DNA of 64,000 nucleotides from Megalonaias nervosa. Its lineage: Eukaryota > Mollusca > Bivalvia > Unionida > Unionidae. The notes below the pieces were generated by a model. The model was not told where the DNA came from, did not search any database, and saw nothing but the letters and a program-made list of their open reading frames with translations. Of this stretch, positions 29,455-41,251 are shown piece after piece (the first letter of the stretch is position 1; every line of letters starts with the position of its first letter). A program made the position numbers and the translations under genes. The stretch covers positions 18,026 to 82,025 of the forward strand of contig JAECUM010009266.1 of NCBI GenBank assembly GCA_016617855.1, in the 5' to 3' direction.

Positions 29455-30792
29455 TTGTCTGAATATGAGCACTTGTTTCCAGACGTACCTACAAGGACAA
29501 ACAAAATTTTTCACGACGTTGAAATAGTAGATTCAAAACCCATGAAACAACACCCATACAGGATGAACCCTCTCAAACAGGGACACCTGAAAAAGGAGAT
29601 TCAGTATTTACTGGAAAATGATTTTATAGAGTCCAGTAAGAGTGATTGGAGTTCACCGTGCATTCTTGTTCCGAAACCGGATAAAACTTTCCGAATGTGT
29701 ACGGATTATAGGAAGGTGAACAGTGTGACAAAAACCGATTCATTTCCATTGCCAAGAATCGACGACTGTAGCGACAAAATTGGAAATGCCAAATACGTCA
29801 CTAAATTCGACCTTCTGCAAGGATTTTGGCAAATTCCACTAACGGAAAGAGCAAAAGAAATTTCGCCATTTGTGACTCCAGATGGACTCTACCAGTATAA
29901 AGTAATGCCATTTGGGATGAAGGGTTCTCCAAGTATTTTTCAACGCCTTATGAATATGATTACTTCTGGTCTAGACAATTGTGATGCGTATATTGAGGAT
30001 GTCATCATCTACATCAACACCTGGAAAGAACATTTAGCCACGATTCGGAAGTTCTTCGACAGACTCACTGAAGCAAATTTGACTATTAATTTATCTAAAA
30101 GTGAGTTCTGCCGTGCTTGTGTTACTTTTCTAGGAGATATTGTGGGACATGGTCAAGTTAAACCTGTAGATGCTAAGGTCAAGGCTATTTTTAAATTTTC
30201 TGTGCCTGTCAGTAAAAAACAGCTGATGCGATTTTTGGGTATGGCTGGGTACTATCGCAAATTTTGTTCTAATTTTTCTGATATTGTTGAACCTCTGACA
30301 AACTTGTTGAGAAAGAAAAACAAGTTTCTTTGGACTGAGAAATGTCAAGAGGCTTTCGATAGATTAAAGGCCATACTTAAAAGTACACCAGTTTTGACAA
30401 CTCCAGATTTTAGTCAACCATTCAAACTATCTGTGGATGCAAGTGATGTTGGGGTTGGAGCAGTTTTGATTCAAGATGACAAAAATGGTGTAGAACATCC
30501 AGTGTGTTATGTCTCTAAGAAATTAAATAAACACCAAAGAAACTACTCAACAATCGAGAAGGAATGCTTGGCTTTAATACTGGCATTACAGCATTTTGAA
30601 GTTTACATCAGCTCAGCTCCTTCTCCGGTTGTTGTGTTTAGTGATCACAACCCCCTTACTTTCATCAACAGGATGAAAAATAAAAATCAAAAACTATTAA
30701 GGTGGAGTTTATTCTTGCAAGAGTACAATCTTGACATCAGGCACATCAAAGGAAAAGGCAATTTGATTGCAGATGCACTTTCCCGTGTATAG
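29455..30792 (+). pseudogene. Reverse transcriptase-RNase H of the LTR retrotransposon
   Basis: An open frame of 445 codons. Finger/palm: DWSSPCILVPKPDKTFRMCT, FPLPRIDDCSDKIGNAKYVT, catalytic Asp in TKFDLLQGFWQIPL, and KVMPFGMKGSPSIFQRLMN. The YxDD box reads YIEDVII (29,989-30,000), with Glu in place of the first Asp of the pair (codon 29,995-29,997). RNase H: LSVDASDVGVGAVL, STIEKECLALILAL, FSDHNPLTFINRM, and the end HIKGKGNLIADALSRV, the usual close of a gypsy RNase H. Nothing follows the RNase H before the PPT, so there is no downstream integrase. It is open but likely inactive because of the YIED change. Upstream, sequence continues in broken frames. Confidence 0.92.
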
Positions 30793-30920
30793 AAATGTCA
30801 TTTTCATATACACCTTTGTATAATTCATGAGAGTTCTTATGTAATTTTTTTTACCCCCTGTATAATTTACATCTGGTAAAAAAGAAAGCTTTATTACTTA
30901 CATCTTTCTATTTTCTTTAT

Positions 30921-30929
30921 GGTGGAAAG
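30921..30929 (+). other. Polypurine tract
   Basis: ggtggaaag immediately before the 3' LTR, the usual site of plus-strand priming. One T interrupts it. Confidence 0.6.
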
Positions 30930-31877
30930 TGTTACGACCATGTAGTTTAATTACATGTGTGTTAAAATTTGAATTCTTTCTATTTCATTTTTATATCATT
31001 AAATATAATTTTTATTGTGATGATGATTATGTTCGCAGGGTCTGACATTTTGATAGAAACATCGTGTTTATTTAGAATGGAAATGTGACTCGCGTGAGCA
31101 CGATTTTTGCATGTCGATTCAAGTAAACAGTCGGCAATAGCTATGTAAATGATTGGTTGTGACCACGGTCATTTCTAATAATACTTGTTGACATTCTATA
31201 CTGCGGTGGCGAGATTTCCAAATCACCATGTGTTCTTCGTGAATGTACATGGAATGACGTTTTAGTTCGCTTTAAATACTCAGGTACCTGCGCAATAGTC
31301 TAGAGTCATATTTTAACACCTTAGAGAGTCACATTTTAACATCTTATAGAGTTTCTAATACCTTGAGAAAAAGGTATTCTTTTGTGCTGGAAAGAGTTGT
31401 TCGTTCGTACATCTGTAGAACGACTGTAGAACGACATGTGTTTTGTTATTGATGATAGCTGCACTTCATCTACCTTTAAATAATAATTATTTTCCTTGGA
31501 GAACTATACATAACTGGCTTTGGACAAAGACATTTAGTGAAATTAATTCTAAATTGGAACAGACAGTACAAATTGTGATTGACAGTGAAAATTCTGGACA
31601 CTTGTGTAAAACCTTCGTCTGACGTCATCATCCGCCATCTTGAAACGGAATTGAGATTCAGACTACTTCAATTAGAACTGTTTATTTACAGGACTTATGT
31701 GTTTTTCACAATTTTAGGACAAATTTTTGGATTTTCTTTGCAAATCGTAAGTCCTATTTCATATTTTCACCTTTTCACCGTGTTTTCTAGGGAAATAAAT
31801 TATTTTTGTTAAAATTTACAAAGCTTGTTGTCTTCGCTCTTTTCTTTATGTTACTTTAAACGAGCTGATACGTAACA
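30930..31877 (+). repeat. 3' LTR (948 bp)
   Basis: It begins tgttacgaccatgtag and ends gatacgtaaca. It is about 98.7% identical to the 5' LTR by my count of 12 differences. Confidence 0.95.
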
Positions 31878-31995
31878 TAACGTTTTCAGTTTTTAACGCC
31901 GTATTTTCCACCTTTGAAGATTTCTAGAAACTTGGCACCGTTTAAACTTTCAACGTTGTCATAAGTCTTGATAGAGCTATATATATGCATTCGAC

Positions 31996-32311
31996 CGCTC
32001 CGGTGGCCTAGTGGTTGGAGCGTCCGCCTCGGATGCGGGAGGTCGTGGGTTCGATCCCCGGCCTAATCATACCAAAGACTTACAAAAATGATACTAACAG
32101 CTGCCTCGCTTGGCGCTCAGCATTAAGAGGTTAGTGTTAGGACTGGTCGGTCTGGTGTCAGGATAATGTGACTGGGTGGGACATCATGCTACATGTCTGT
32201 GGCATGATGCCCCAGTGCTAGACAGCACTATAAACTGCCACACTGCAGACATCGTAGCGATATGACTGAAAAATTGTTAAAAAGCTACGTTAAAAATCCA
32301 AATCACAGCAC
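31996..32311 (+). mobile_element. SINE copy 2, full length, tRNA-Pro-like head
   Basis: A 316-bp element between 17-bp direct repeats (atatatatgcattcgac at 31,979-31,995 and 32,312-32,328). The head is tRNA-like: A box tggcctagtgg, an anticodon-type stem-loop with loop ctcggat (CGG, Pro), and B box gggttcgatcccc. The body has cctcgcttggcgctcagcat and a conserved 3' part ending in taaaaatccaaatcac. Confidence 0.95.
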
Positions 32312-33776
32312 ATATATATGCATTCGACATTTATTGTAACGGAATGTTTTCCATAGGCTCACAACTGTTGAAACTTAAACCTGTCCCGTCCCAATTGCAT
32401 ATTTGTTTTTTCCCTTCATTCCTGTCATCACGAAATTCTTCAAACTCGTCAATGTCATCTAGTTTGTCCTAAAGAGATTGCTCTTATTCATAAAGCCAGA
32501 TCTCAGGATTCTTCTCCTTCATGTCGGTACGTTTGCAAACTACCGGGTAGCCTGTAAGCGCCTCCGTGATTTTGAAGTATACGCTTGCAAACATTTTTAT
32601 AAATTAAAGATTCTGACTCTTTCTTCAATATTTTATTTAGTAGTTTCAGTAACAAAATAGACTGATCCATATTTTTGTTCTGCTTGTTTTCCCTTAGTGG
32701 ATACAAATGGAGGCATAATTATTCATGAGTAAAGTGTGCTAAATTAACTGTGGTAAAATGTTAACTATTTTTTGGTTGCATTATAAGTTAAATACTTCCA
32801 CATGCTAGACTTTACGTGTTAGGTGCAATTTATCACTACAGACGCTTTTTCGTCTGAGGAGGTTGAACAACACTTATTGTTTGCCTTTTCCAGCAACTCA
32901 TTAAATTTCCTATATTTCCTCATCAAACTGTATTGGCTTAAAATGATTTGTTCCTATGAAGCTTTCTATGAAAGTATTGTGTATGTCGTCTTCCTTTTGA
33001 ATTTGTCTAGCCTAGGCGTATTTTGAGAAGACATCTGTACTTGTATCCATTGGTGCAGTTTTCGTATGATTTCATGTCAGCAAAGTCTGCCTGCCACGCA
33101 TCTTGTACATAAATTATAGAGACATTTATGTTTCGATTTTATCGCTTGCATGAAAAGCGCGTAGGTTTGTTGGTTGGTTAACGATTCTTTTAATTAGTGT
33201 TTCGTTGTCTTCTTGTTCTGTTTAATATTCAACCAAATTTGAATGATATTTGTTTAGTAAATTGTACTTCTAGATCGTAAATAAAACGTCTTTAATTATG
33301 CTGCTCATTATTAGCCATTTTAAACGGTATAAAACTTGAGGACGACAATCTACAACGAAAAATGTATGAATAATCTCAGAGTTCGATCAGATTTTGCCAT
33401 TCCTATATCTGAAATGAAGAGAGCTAGTATATATGCTTAAATCATCACGTGCTGTTTTAATAGAATATTGTTTTCCAGTGATTCTATTTGTGTCTTTCGA
33501 ATCTTTGTAGATCGATACTGTAAAGATTCCAAAATCTTGTAATTGTCCTATGAATTTAGGCGAAGAGCATTTCATGCATTTATTTGCTACCTGACACTGG
33601 AACTATTTCAAATATGCAACTAAAGTTATTTCCATGCTATATGTGCACTGGCGCCCACATACCTTTTTCGGGGGTACGGGGAAACCATGCAGTGGTCAAC
33701 TTACAAGTTTTAGGCATGTAGGACAAATATGTTTAGAGATGAAATCCTAGGATGGGGGCATTATGTGCGGTAGGAC

Positions 33777-34218
33777 GATAAATCAGCCCCTCGCCCTTGA
33801 TGATATTGATTTTCGGGTTAGCTGGTATCAATTATTCATTGAAAGCTGCAATTATCTATTGCCAAATTTGGCTGCACTCATTTGTGTACATTTTATAAAC
33901 TTACCGGTATTTCTTGTAGCTGTGGAGCTACAGTCAGATGAAAGGTTTTTTTCATGATATGTGCATCATAATTCCGGTGCAAATTCTATGTTTGTTGACT
34001 TGTAAATCCACGTGGAATAGCACAACCATCTGTCCTGTGGCTATTTTGAACTTCGCGTTGGATATGGCTGTTACCAATTACCAGTATGTGTCTAAAGTGG
34101 ACTTGAGTTTGTTCCGGAATGATTTGCATGCTGCACAATTGCACATTTTGAACAGATAACATCAGACCCACATATCGTCCGTCAGTATCAACACAGATTG
34201 GTGGGGCTGATTTATCGG
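33777..34218. mobile_element. Possible short inverted-repeat element (MITE-like)
   Basis: cgataaatcagcccc at 33,777-33,791 and its inverted match ggggctgatttatcg near 34,203-34,217 flank about 410 bp without recognisable genes. The inverted repeats are only 15 bp, and I cannot see a target duplication, so this is tentative. Confidence 0.3.
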
Positions 34219-37200
34219 ACTATATGTGCGGTCGCCGTGCATATATGTTAAGGGTGGGTCAAGAATGATAACAGCTACACGATATAGTAATTTAGTTGTC
34301 ACGCAAAGTTAGGGTGAACTAGAAATCAGCTCCCCGTGTGTTCAATAACCACACGCTCTAACCTCTCCACTATCGATTTGTTTTAATAAGTTTACAAGTG
34401 GGCAAAAATGTCAGTCTACGTGAGCTTCAGCAACCCACTTTGTCAATATTGTATTATAGAATTGTCGTAAATTTACAACTTTTCTCGAGTGGGATTAACC
34501 CAACATGGGATATCCTTCAAAGTGAGAATGCAGTTGGATGCACACCTGAGACAAGTATCGCACAACTATCTTGCCCTTGTGTACGAAAGAAGATGGTGTC
34601 TGATGAAATCAGTGTTGAATGATGCATTATCGTCCGCATGCAGTTTGTGAGTATTATGTATTTTCAACTTTTTTTCACCTTTCTATTCGAAGACCATTGC
34701 ATTCATTATAAAGGTGTTGCATGTTTGTCCTGTCCGCATGCAAGTTAATAGAACCGCTTTACCTCTGCCATCAAGTTAGTGTACATACAACAGATGGGTC
34801 GAGTCCGAGTATAAAGAACACAGACTATGGCATGAATTCGAAAAAAATGTGACGGCAGATCAGAATCAGTTTTGTTTGTTCTACTTTTACTCCTAACATG
34901 ACTTAGGTATGCCCGCGTACAAACGAGTTGGGGTGGGATGGTGGGAGGGGGGATGCAGGCAGATGAGACTTAAGGCAATCGCCGTTACGTATCAAAGCCA
35001 ATGTGATTAAAACTAGTATATTACTAAGACAGTCCGATACGGTAGGCTACCTATATGTACAACACAAACATACATTTATCACTGACAAAAAACGTCAAAT
35101 TTCATTTATCTGTCTTATACGACGACCCTTCAAACAATTCTTGGCATTTCCCTACATGTGCTTTTTCTATATTTCTAGCAGAGAAGGGTATATTGTAGGC
35201 TAATTTCGTTTCAATGGGTCGTCCGTATATTCCATTCGAATGTATTTGAATACGATACTCCACTGCACTAGCAACACGATTTGTTTATAAATCTCCTCAT
35301 AATCAGTCCAAAAGAATAAACCGCGATACAAGTCAATGCACGCAAAGTACTCGATTTAAATGGTATCATGGTACCAATTGTTTTTCCGTAGACCTCAATG
35401 CTAATGTTTTTGTGAAATAAATATACTTTCTATCCTACTTCGGCATGCATGTCACACACTGTCATAGAGAACAAAGTTAGATTGTCAATTTGACAAGGAC
35501 AGAACCAGGTACTCCATTGCATTTAAGAGAGATAACTCTGCTGGAACTAGACACAGGTAAGAGTTATCTAATCACACCACATTTTCAGTCCTGTGTACCA
35601 CATTTAAAAAAAAAATCATAAAAAATACAAAATGTGATCTAGATATGAACTAACATAATCTCACATGTTGCCAAGAGTCTCAACTTTTTATAAGCCTATC
35701 AGAAAGTACAGCTCTTACATAATGCACCAATCACAGCTAGTTTTGTTGTTTATTTCTGAATACAGTGTTCTCGACACCTTAAGCTCCACCCACCAGGGGT
35801 TGTACAGTTGGTACCGTTATACCAAATAGCTCATTCTACAGCATATGTTTTCAGACCTGAACCGTAATACTTCTATGCTGTTTTACCAACTGTAGTCACT
35901 GGTAAGATTAACATTCGTAGATATTCCCTGCGCGTTCAAATTGTTTATTTAATTATTAATTCATAGAGCGATAAATAGATATAGGACGTAGACGATAAGT
36001 GCACTTATAACTTCAAGTATGCAGCCACTTCTAGCTCTCCGTTTGTATATTCTCTCAAAAAAACCCATAGATTGTTGTTCATCGAGGTGTTTAAATATTA
36101 ATGCAGTTTGCAATTTTTGTTTTCTCTTCAGTTTCAGATTGCAAATACATCAAGTGCGCTTTCGTGTCTAAATTCTGTTTATCTTTGGGATGGTCTGCCT
36201 TTAAACCGATATTCTGTGTGACGGTAGGCGTCAAATTGATTATTAAATCCGCTACATAATGCAGTTCGTCCAACAGTGACACACTAGATTAACAGCAGGT
36301 ATTTGATAAGATACCTGACACAGACTAGGTTCGCGTACCTGTTGATATTACTCATCGAAGACACCATCATAAAACACGCACTTATATGGTAATTGTTCAT
36401 TATTTCGAAAACATGACTTGCAAATGTAAAAAGAAATTCATTAAAGACGACTGTTCTAGTTCCTCGAACGACAACGTCATTGTACAGGAAAATCGATCGC
36501 TAGAAAACGAAAGCAGTAATGATAACGAGTCGACTACTAAAAATATTTGTTATCTCCCTTCCCTTTCTCTTATCCTCAGTTTATCTATAAAGGTAAAAAA
36601 TTACATAAATTTAAACCATAGAAATGTAAATAGTTAAACCATAATCTGCTGGAATGGGGCCGGATGTGGGGTGCGTGTAGTAGCGGGAACAACTGGGTAC
36701 TACCTAATAAAAGCCAGCACATTAAAATGTTAGCTTTTGCTTGCTTTCCTTTTAATCTCTTATTTTATTTTGCGGAATGGTTTATCTTTCTGACAATTGT
36801 AGAACTTTTTAATATACATAATATTAACTTTAATTTTGCTGGCTTTATATAGCTAGGACTATGATGATGTGCCTCAAAACTATACATATATCATTGCGGC
36901 GTAGGAGGAGTTTGTTGGCACTAAATCTTAATCCACAGGTTTTTGAATATCATTCTTATTAAAGATAGGGCATTTGCTGATTCTGGGGCACTTGGTACAA
37001 GTTGGATTCATTAATTAAATTCTTCTGGTCATTATTATCTAAAATAAGAAAACAAAACCCCATCCCCAACTCTATTTTAAAGCACGTTTGTTACGAGACA
37101 CCCAAATCCCCTTCACAACTTAGGAAACTGGTCTTCAAATATTTATGTACTTGACTCGTAAGATTTTGCTTTTGGTGTAATCTTGTGTTCGTTAGAATTA

Positions 37201-37486
37201 TTAATTTCCTTCTGAAAATGTATGCTATTTGCTCACCATTCCGTCAGTATCTTTCATGATAGTACATTTTCATTCCGTCACCAAAATTAAATGCAAGTTC
37301 ATATCATAACTAATATCAGCTACAAGCAGAATTAATTATCATTTTCTTTAAAATAATATGCCTTTAAATCATTTGTTAAAAATAAGATTGTGCTTTTCTC
37401 CAACTAATTTTCTTACTTCAGCTTTATTATTCACATTGACTTTGCAAGAATTATTTTTATTATTTACTATAAATACAACATTTAAA

Positions 37487-37490
<4 letters not shown>

Positions 37491-37562
<72 letters not shown>
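37491..37562. repeat. (TA)n microsatellite
   Basis: About 36 uninterrupted TA units. Confidence 0.95.
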
Positions 37563-37568
<6 letters not shown>

Positions 37569-40175
37569 GTTTGAGTTTCTTTATTTCAAATTGAAAAGGA
37601 ACTTTACTTATTTTATTTATGTGGGTAAAACAATACTCTTCAAGGTTCTGTATAACGTGTAACTTGCATTCAGCAAAATGGATGGTATATAATCAGACTC
37701 AATAGGTGGTAGGTATTGTCTATGGGTTGTGAAACGAGAGAATAACCATAATAAAAACTAAATTCTGTAATATTTTATGGTTTTCAGTTCGTGAATAAGC
37801 ATATCATTCCTTGTTGTGACAAAAACAAAACCCTGGTGTATAACTAAATTGAAAAAGTAAAAAACTTCCTGCTTGTTCATCCACAAATATACCCAACAGT
37901 GAGTAATAATCATTCAACCTTTTATTTAACTGTATCAACTGTATCAACCTCAAAAGTCTTTACTCCCACAGCATGGTCTATTTTAGCCCCATAGATTATT
38001 TCACTCAGTTCTAAGGTCTTATTAGCAATGTTCTTCTTAAAATCTACGACATCAAAAAGTTATCCCGATCCACAGAATAGAATACCAGTAACTATGAATC
38101 CGTCATAGCCCCATATTATCCATCGTAATACTGCAATAAACCAGTCAGTCAGTGACTCATTAGTTTGCTGCTCACTGAGTGACACACATGTCATAGCAAC
38201 AATGCATGATATATCAGCTTGCCTTTTTAAATTTCAAAGAGAAGACAGCATCTGGTCCACTGAGGTGTCCTCGAAAATAGTTAAACTTAATACCTCCAAC
38301 ATAAAGAGAACTCTGTATTTTCAAACGGTGAGAGCACCAGCCGATGCTATATATTAGTTTTTATGTTAGTATACGTGGTGGGGGTGTACTATGTGTTCAT
38401 GAATCAGTGCGGTTAACTTTATATGAGTTGTCTGGGGTATATTTTTCCGTGACTTAACGATGTTGAGGTTTTAATCACGCTGATAGTAAAATGTTTTTTT
38501 CTTTTCTTAATAATTGTGGAGACGGTTAAACTCTGGTTGCTTGATCCATTATGAAATTAAAATTGAAGTTGCTGATAAACTTCTCCCCAAGCTGTGAACG
38601 GATCTCATCAAAGAATTCGAATGTATCGAAAAATGACGTGACATTGGTCATTACACACTGTCGTCCGAATACAGATTTGTCAAATAACTTCAGCAATAAA
38701 AGACGGCATCAAATGTGGACCAGGAACACTGTTGCCGCTGTCATGTGCAGTCGAACGCTTCATAACAATATTTCCATGCAAGTTCGACCAGTGAAATTCA
38801 TCACGACAGGGAGCCCAGCAGATGTGCAAGCTTGTCTAACAAGAAATAGTCGAACCTGCATTTGATACAAAACCCGTCCGAATGAAATTTTGAAATTTTG
38901 ATTATCCTTGGCAGACTATATTCCTTGTATGTCATTATTTTTATGTTTTCTCATCCGTGTATGAAACCTCGTCGACAGTATCTTACTGGCAGAAAAATAG
39001 AACCAATGACACTCAAGACATTAGTGATGGCGATACCTATAGGGGCACACACTATGATTGACGTGGCAATCTCAGTGGCACCAAGCTCCACCGTTGCCGC
39101 TGGCGGCAATACTACATCCGTCATTTATAATACCGTTGGTACCGGTGCCTTTGTGTCTGTGCAGCAAATGTTGTAAATTTCAGTGCGTAGCTGAGTATCC
39201 ACTGACAGTGTAACACATTCTTCTATTTTGTACCATCTTCCATTCTGTTAGACTGTAGTCTTTTTATGTGAACTAAATTAATAAACTCTGAGATAGTGTA
39301 CTACCTCCGAAATGCTTGGAGTCGGAAGTGGGATTTGGTTAATAAGATAAATTTTAATTCTATATTGTAAGGGTTGTAAACTGTTGTGCCGTATATTCTG
39401 TTCAAATATATCTTTGACAGAAGTCGCACTTTTTATCCATTATATTTGGTACTGTAGTACTAAATGTTATCTTTTCTGGATGGGTTTATTTTGCTAAAAG
39501 TGATATTTGCTATTCTTTATCTTTGCACTTTTACAACTTGCTCAATAGCCAGCATTGTTCTGATATGCCGGGGAACCTTATGCATAAATATATACTTGCC
39601 CACTGTCACCAAACAGTGTCTTAACGTTGAAGGAAAATTGCGGACTACTTCAACTTTGACGAATACATCATCTTTGTTTTCCAAATGATACTAAAATACA
39701 CAGCGTACTATTTTAAACCAGGAGTTACTATTTTAACTGTTTATAGTATTTTTACATCTGATTGAAGGCTCTAGAATTTCAGATCAAAATCAAAATGCAT
39801 GACCATCAAACGTTACTTAACATTCTTGCTTTTGTTAAGGAAGATAATCTGTATTTACAGGATATCCATAGGAAAAAGCAATAGAAATATTATCAAATTT
39901 TACCTTATATTATCGTTATAAGCACATGACTGAAGTGATATCGAAACCAACAAAGTAAATACATTTTCTCCTGTGTAAGCAATGTCTAATTGTTTCGTTA
40001 GAAATAGACCATTAAAGAATGAAATCGTGCATACTAAAAACATACATCAACTTTGAATACATTTGTAAGTTTCATAAAAGTGTTATTATCATACTCGGTC
40101 TGATTATCATTATTATGATTAATCATTTAAATATTGAAATATTGACTTTGTTGTTTGCCCCGTGATAATAATTAT

Positions 40176-40302
40176 AGGTTACTGCATTTGTATAGGAATA
40201 TTTGAACGAGTTTTTCGGATGTGTATACTGCACGATCTTGGGAGTGCAGTATATCCATCCGACAAAACGAGTTCATATTTTTCCATACAAATGCAGTAAC
40301 CT
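40176..40302. mobile_element. Fold-back (palindromic) MITE-like element
   Basis: The two halves, about 58 bp each, are imperfect inverted copies: aggttactgcatttgtata, then gaatatttgaacgagttttt, on the left, and their counterparts ending gcagtaacct on the right, around a short centre gatcttggga. The ends are flanked by AT-rich sequence (ttat on the left, tttttatta on the right). Confidence 0.8.
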
Positions 40303-40885
40303 TTTTATTATATGCTCATTTTCTTATTCTACCCAAGGCTTAAATATATAAACAAAACTACACTGCAAGAAACAAAGTAACTGAATGTACGCCGTATTCC
40401 AAACTAAATACACAAGCACAGATTCATCATTATACAACAACATTATTAATGCGCACGTAACTCGGAACATATAATTTGAAGTTGGTCTCGCGCCAGACGT
40501 AAGTTTCGAAAGAAATGGCGTTTTGGTCTACCTAAAATTAAAATTTGGAGTCATATTGTGAATGAATGCGAATTGCAACAACTTTTCCATTTGATCTGGA
40601 ATGAATAGATTTTGGTATTTTTGTCGATTCAACGAAATTTCGTGATTATGGTCTGGATTTATTTACATAACGTACGTCGATTTCAGCGTCTGTGCCAATT
40701 GTACATGAAATACATCGTATTGAAGCAGCGAGGCTGAAGTGTGTTGACATCGGAATGCGTGTTTCTGTTCTGTCATTGAATGATTCAGATCATAATGTGG
40801 GAAAAATATGAAGTCTTTCAATTGCAATTATCGAAAAGACGCTGTGGAATTTAATGTTTATTTCATTTTGAGTGCAGTAAGGAGG

Positions 40886-40887
<2 letters not shown>

Positions 40888-40964
<77 letters not shown>
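40888..40964. repeat. (TG)n microsatellite, SINE 3' tail
   Basis: About 38 TG units directly next to the 3' end of the minus-strand SINE, so it is probably an expanded (CA)n tail of that element. Confidence 0.9.
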
Positions 40965-40965
<1 letters not shown>

Positions 40966-41238
40966 TTTGGATTTTTAACATAGCTTTAACAATTTTTCAG
41001 TCATATCGCTATGATGTCTGCAGTGCGGCAGTTTATAGTGATGTCTAGCACTGGGGCATCATGCCGCAGACATGTAGCATGATGTCCCACCCAGTCACAT
41101 TATCCTGACACCAGGCCGACCAGTCCTAACACTAACCTCTTAATGCTGAGCGCCAAGCGAGGCAGCTGTTAGTACCATTTTTGTAAGTCTTTGGTATGAC
41201 TCGGCAGGGGATCGAACCCACGACCTCCCGCATCCGAG
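40890..41238 (-). mobile_element. SINE copy 3, minus strand, 5'-truncated
   Basis: The same family as the element at 31,996, read on the minus strand: B box (gggttcgatcccc as ggggatcgaaccc), body and 3' end present. The tRNA head is cut at the anticodon arm (catccgaggt). Direct repeats of 13 bp (gtaaggaggatgt at 40,877-40,889 and 41,239-41,251) flank the copy including the (TG)n tail. Confidence 0.9.
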
Positions 41239-41251
41239 GTAAGGAGGATGT

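Larger units (their letters stand above)
25520..31881 (+). mobile_element. Ty3/gypsy LTR retrotransposon, Gmr1-like order
   Basis: A complete element, 25,524-31,877, between two copies of the 4-bp target site TAAC (25,520-25,523 and 31,878-31,881). Both LTRs are 948 bp and differ at about a dozen positions. The internal part reads, in order, primer site, gag with zinc knuckle, aspartic protease, integrase, reverse transcriptase and RNase H. The integrase before the reverse transcriptase is the mark of the Gmr1 lineage of gypsy elements, the reverse of the usual gypsy order. Frameshifts, stops and lost catalytic residues make it non-autonomous. Confidence 0.93.
32312..40175. other. Gene-poor AT-rich stretch
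   Basis: No gene is recognised over almost 8 kb. Features are a (TA)n tract (37,491-37,562), a possible small inverted-repeat element (33,779-34,217), and short open frames with no family features, for example 36,091-36,282 (minus), 38,551-38,865 and 38,898-39,176 (plus). Confidence 0.5.

Noticed and set aside
31996..32070. A tRNA-Pro gene
   Set aside because: A and B boxes and an anticodon-like loop are present, but the sequence continues into a SINE body with target duplications and lacks a proper acceptor stem end.
38551..39176. Two plus-strand genes of 104 and 92 codons
   Set aside because: No family features, and such lengths occur by chance in this much sequence.
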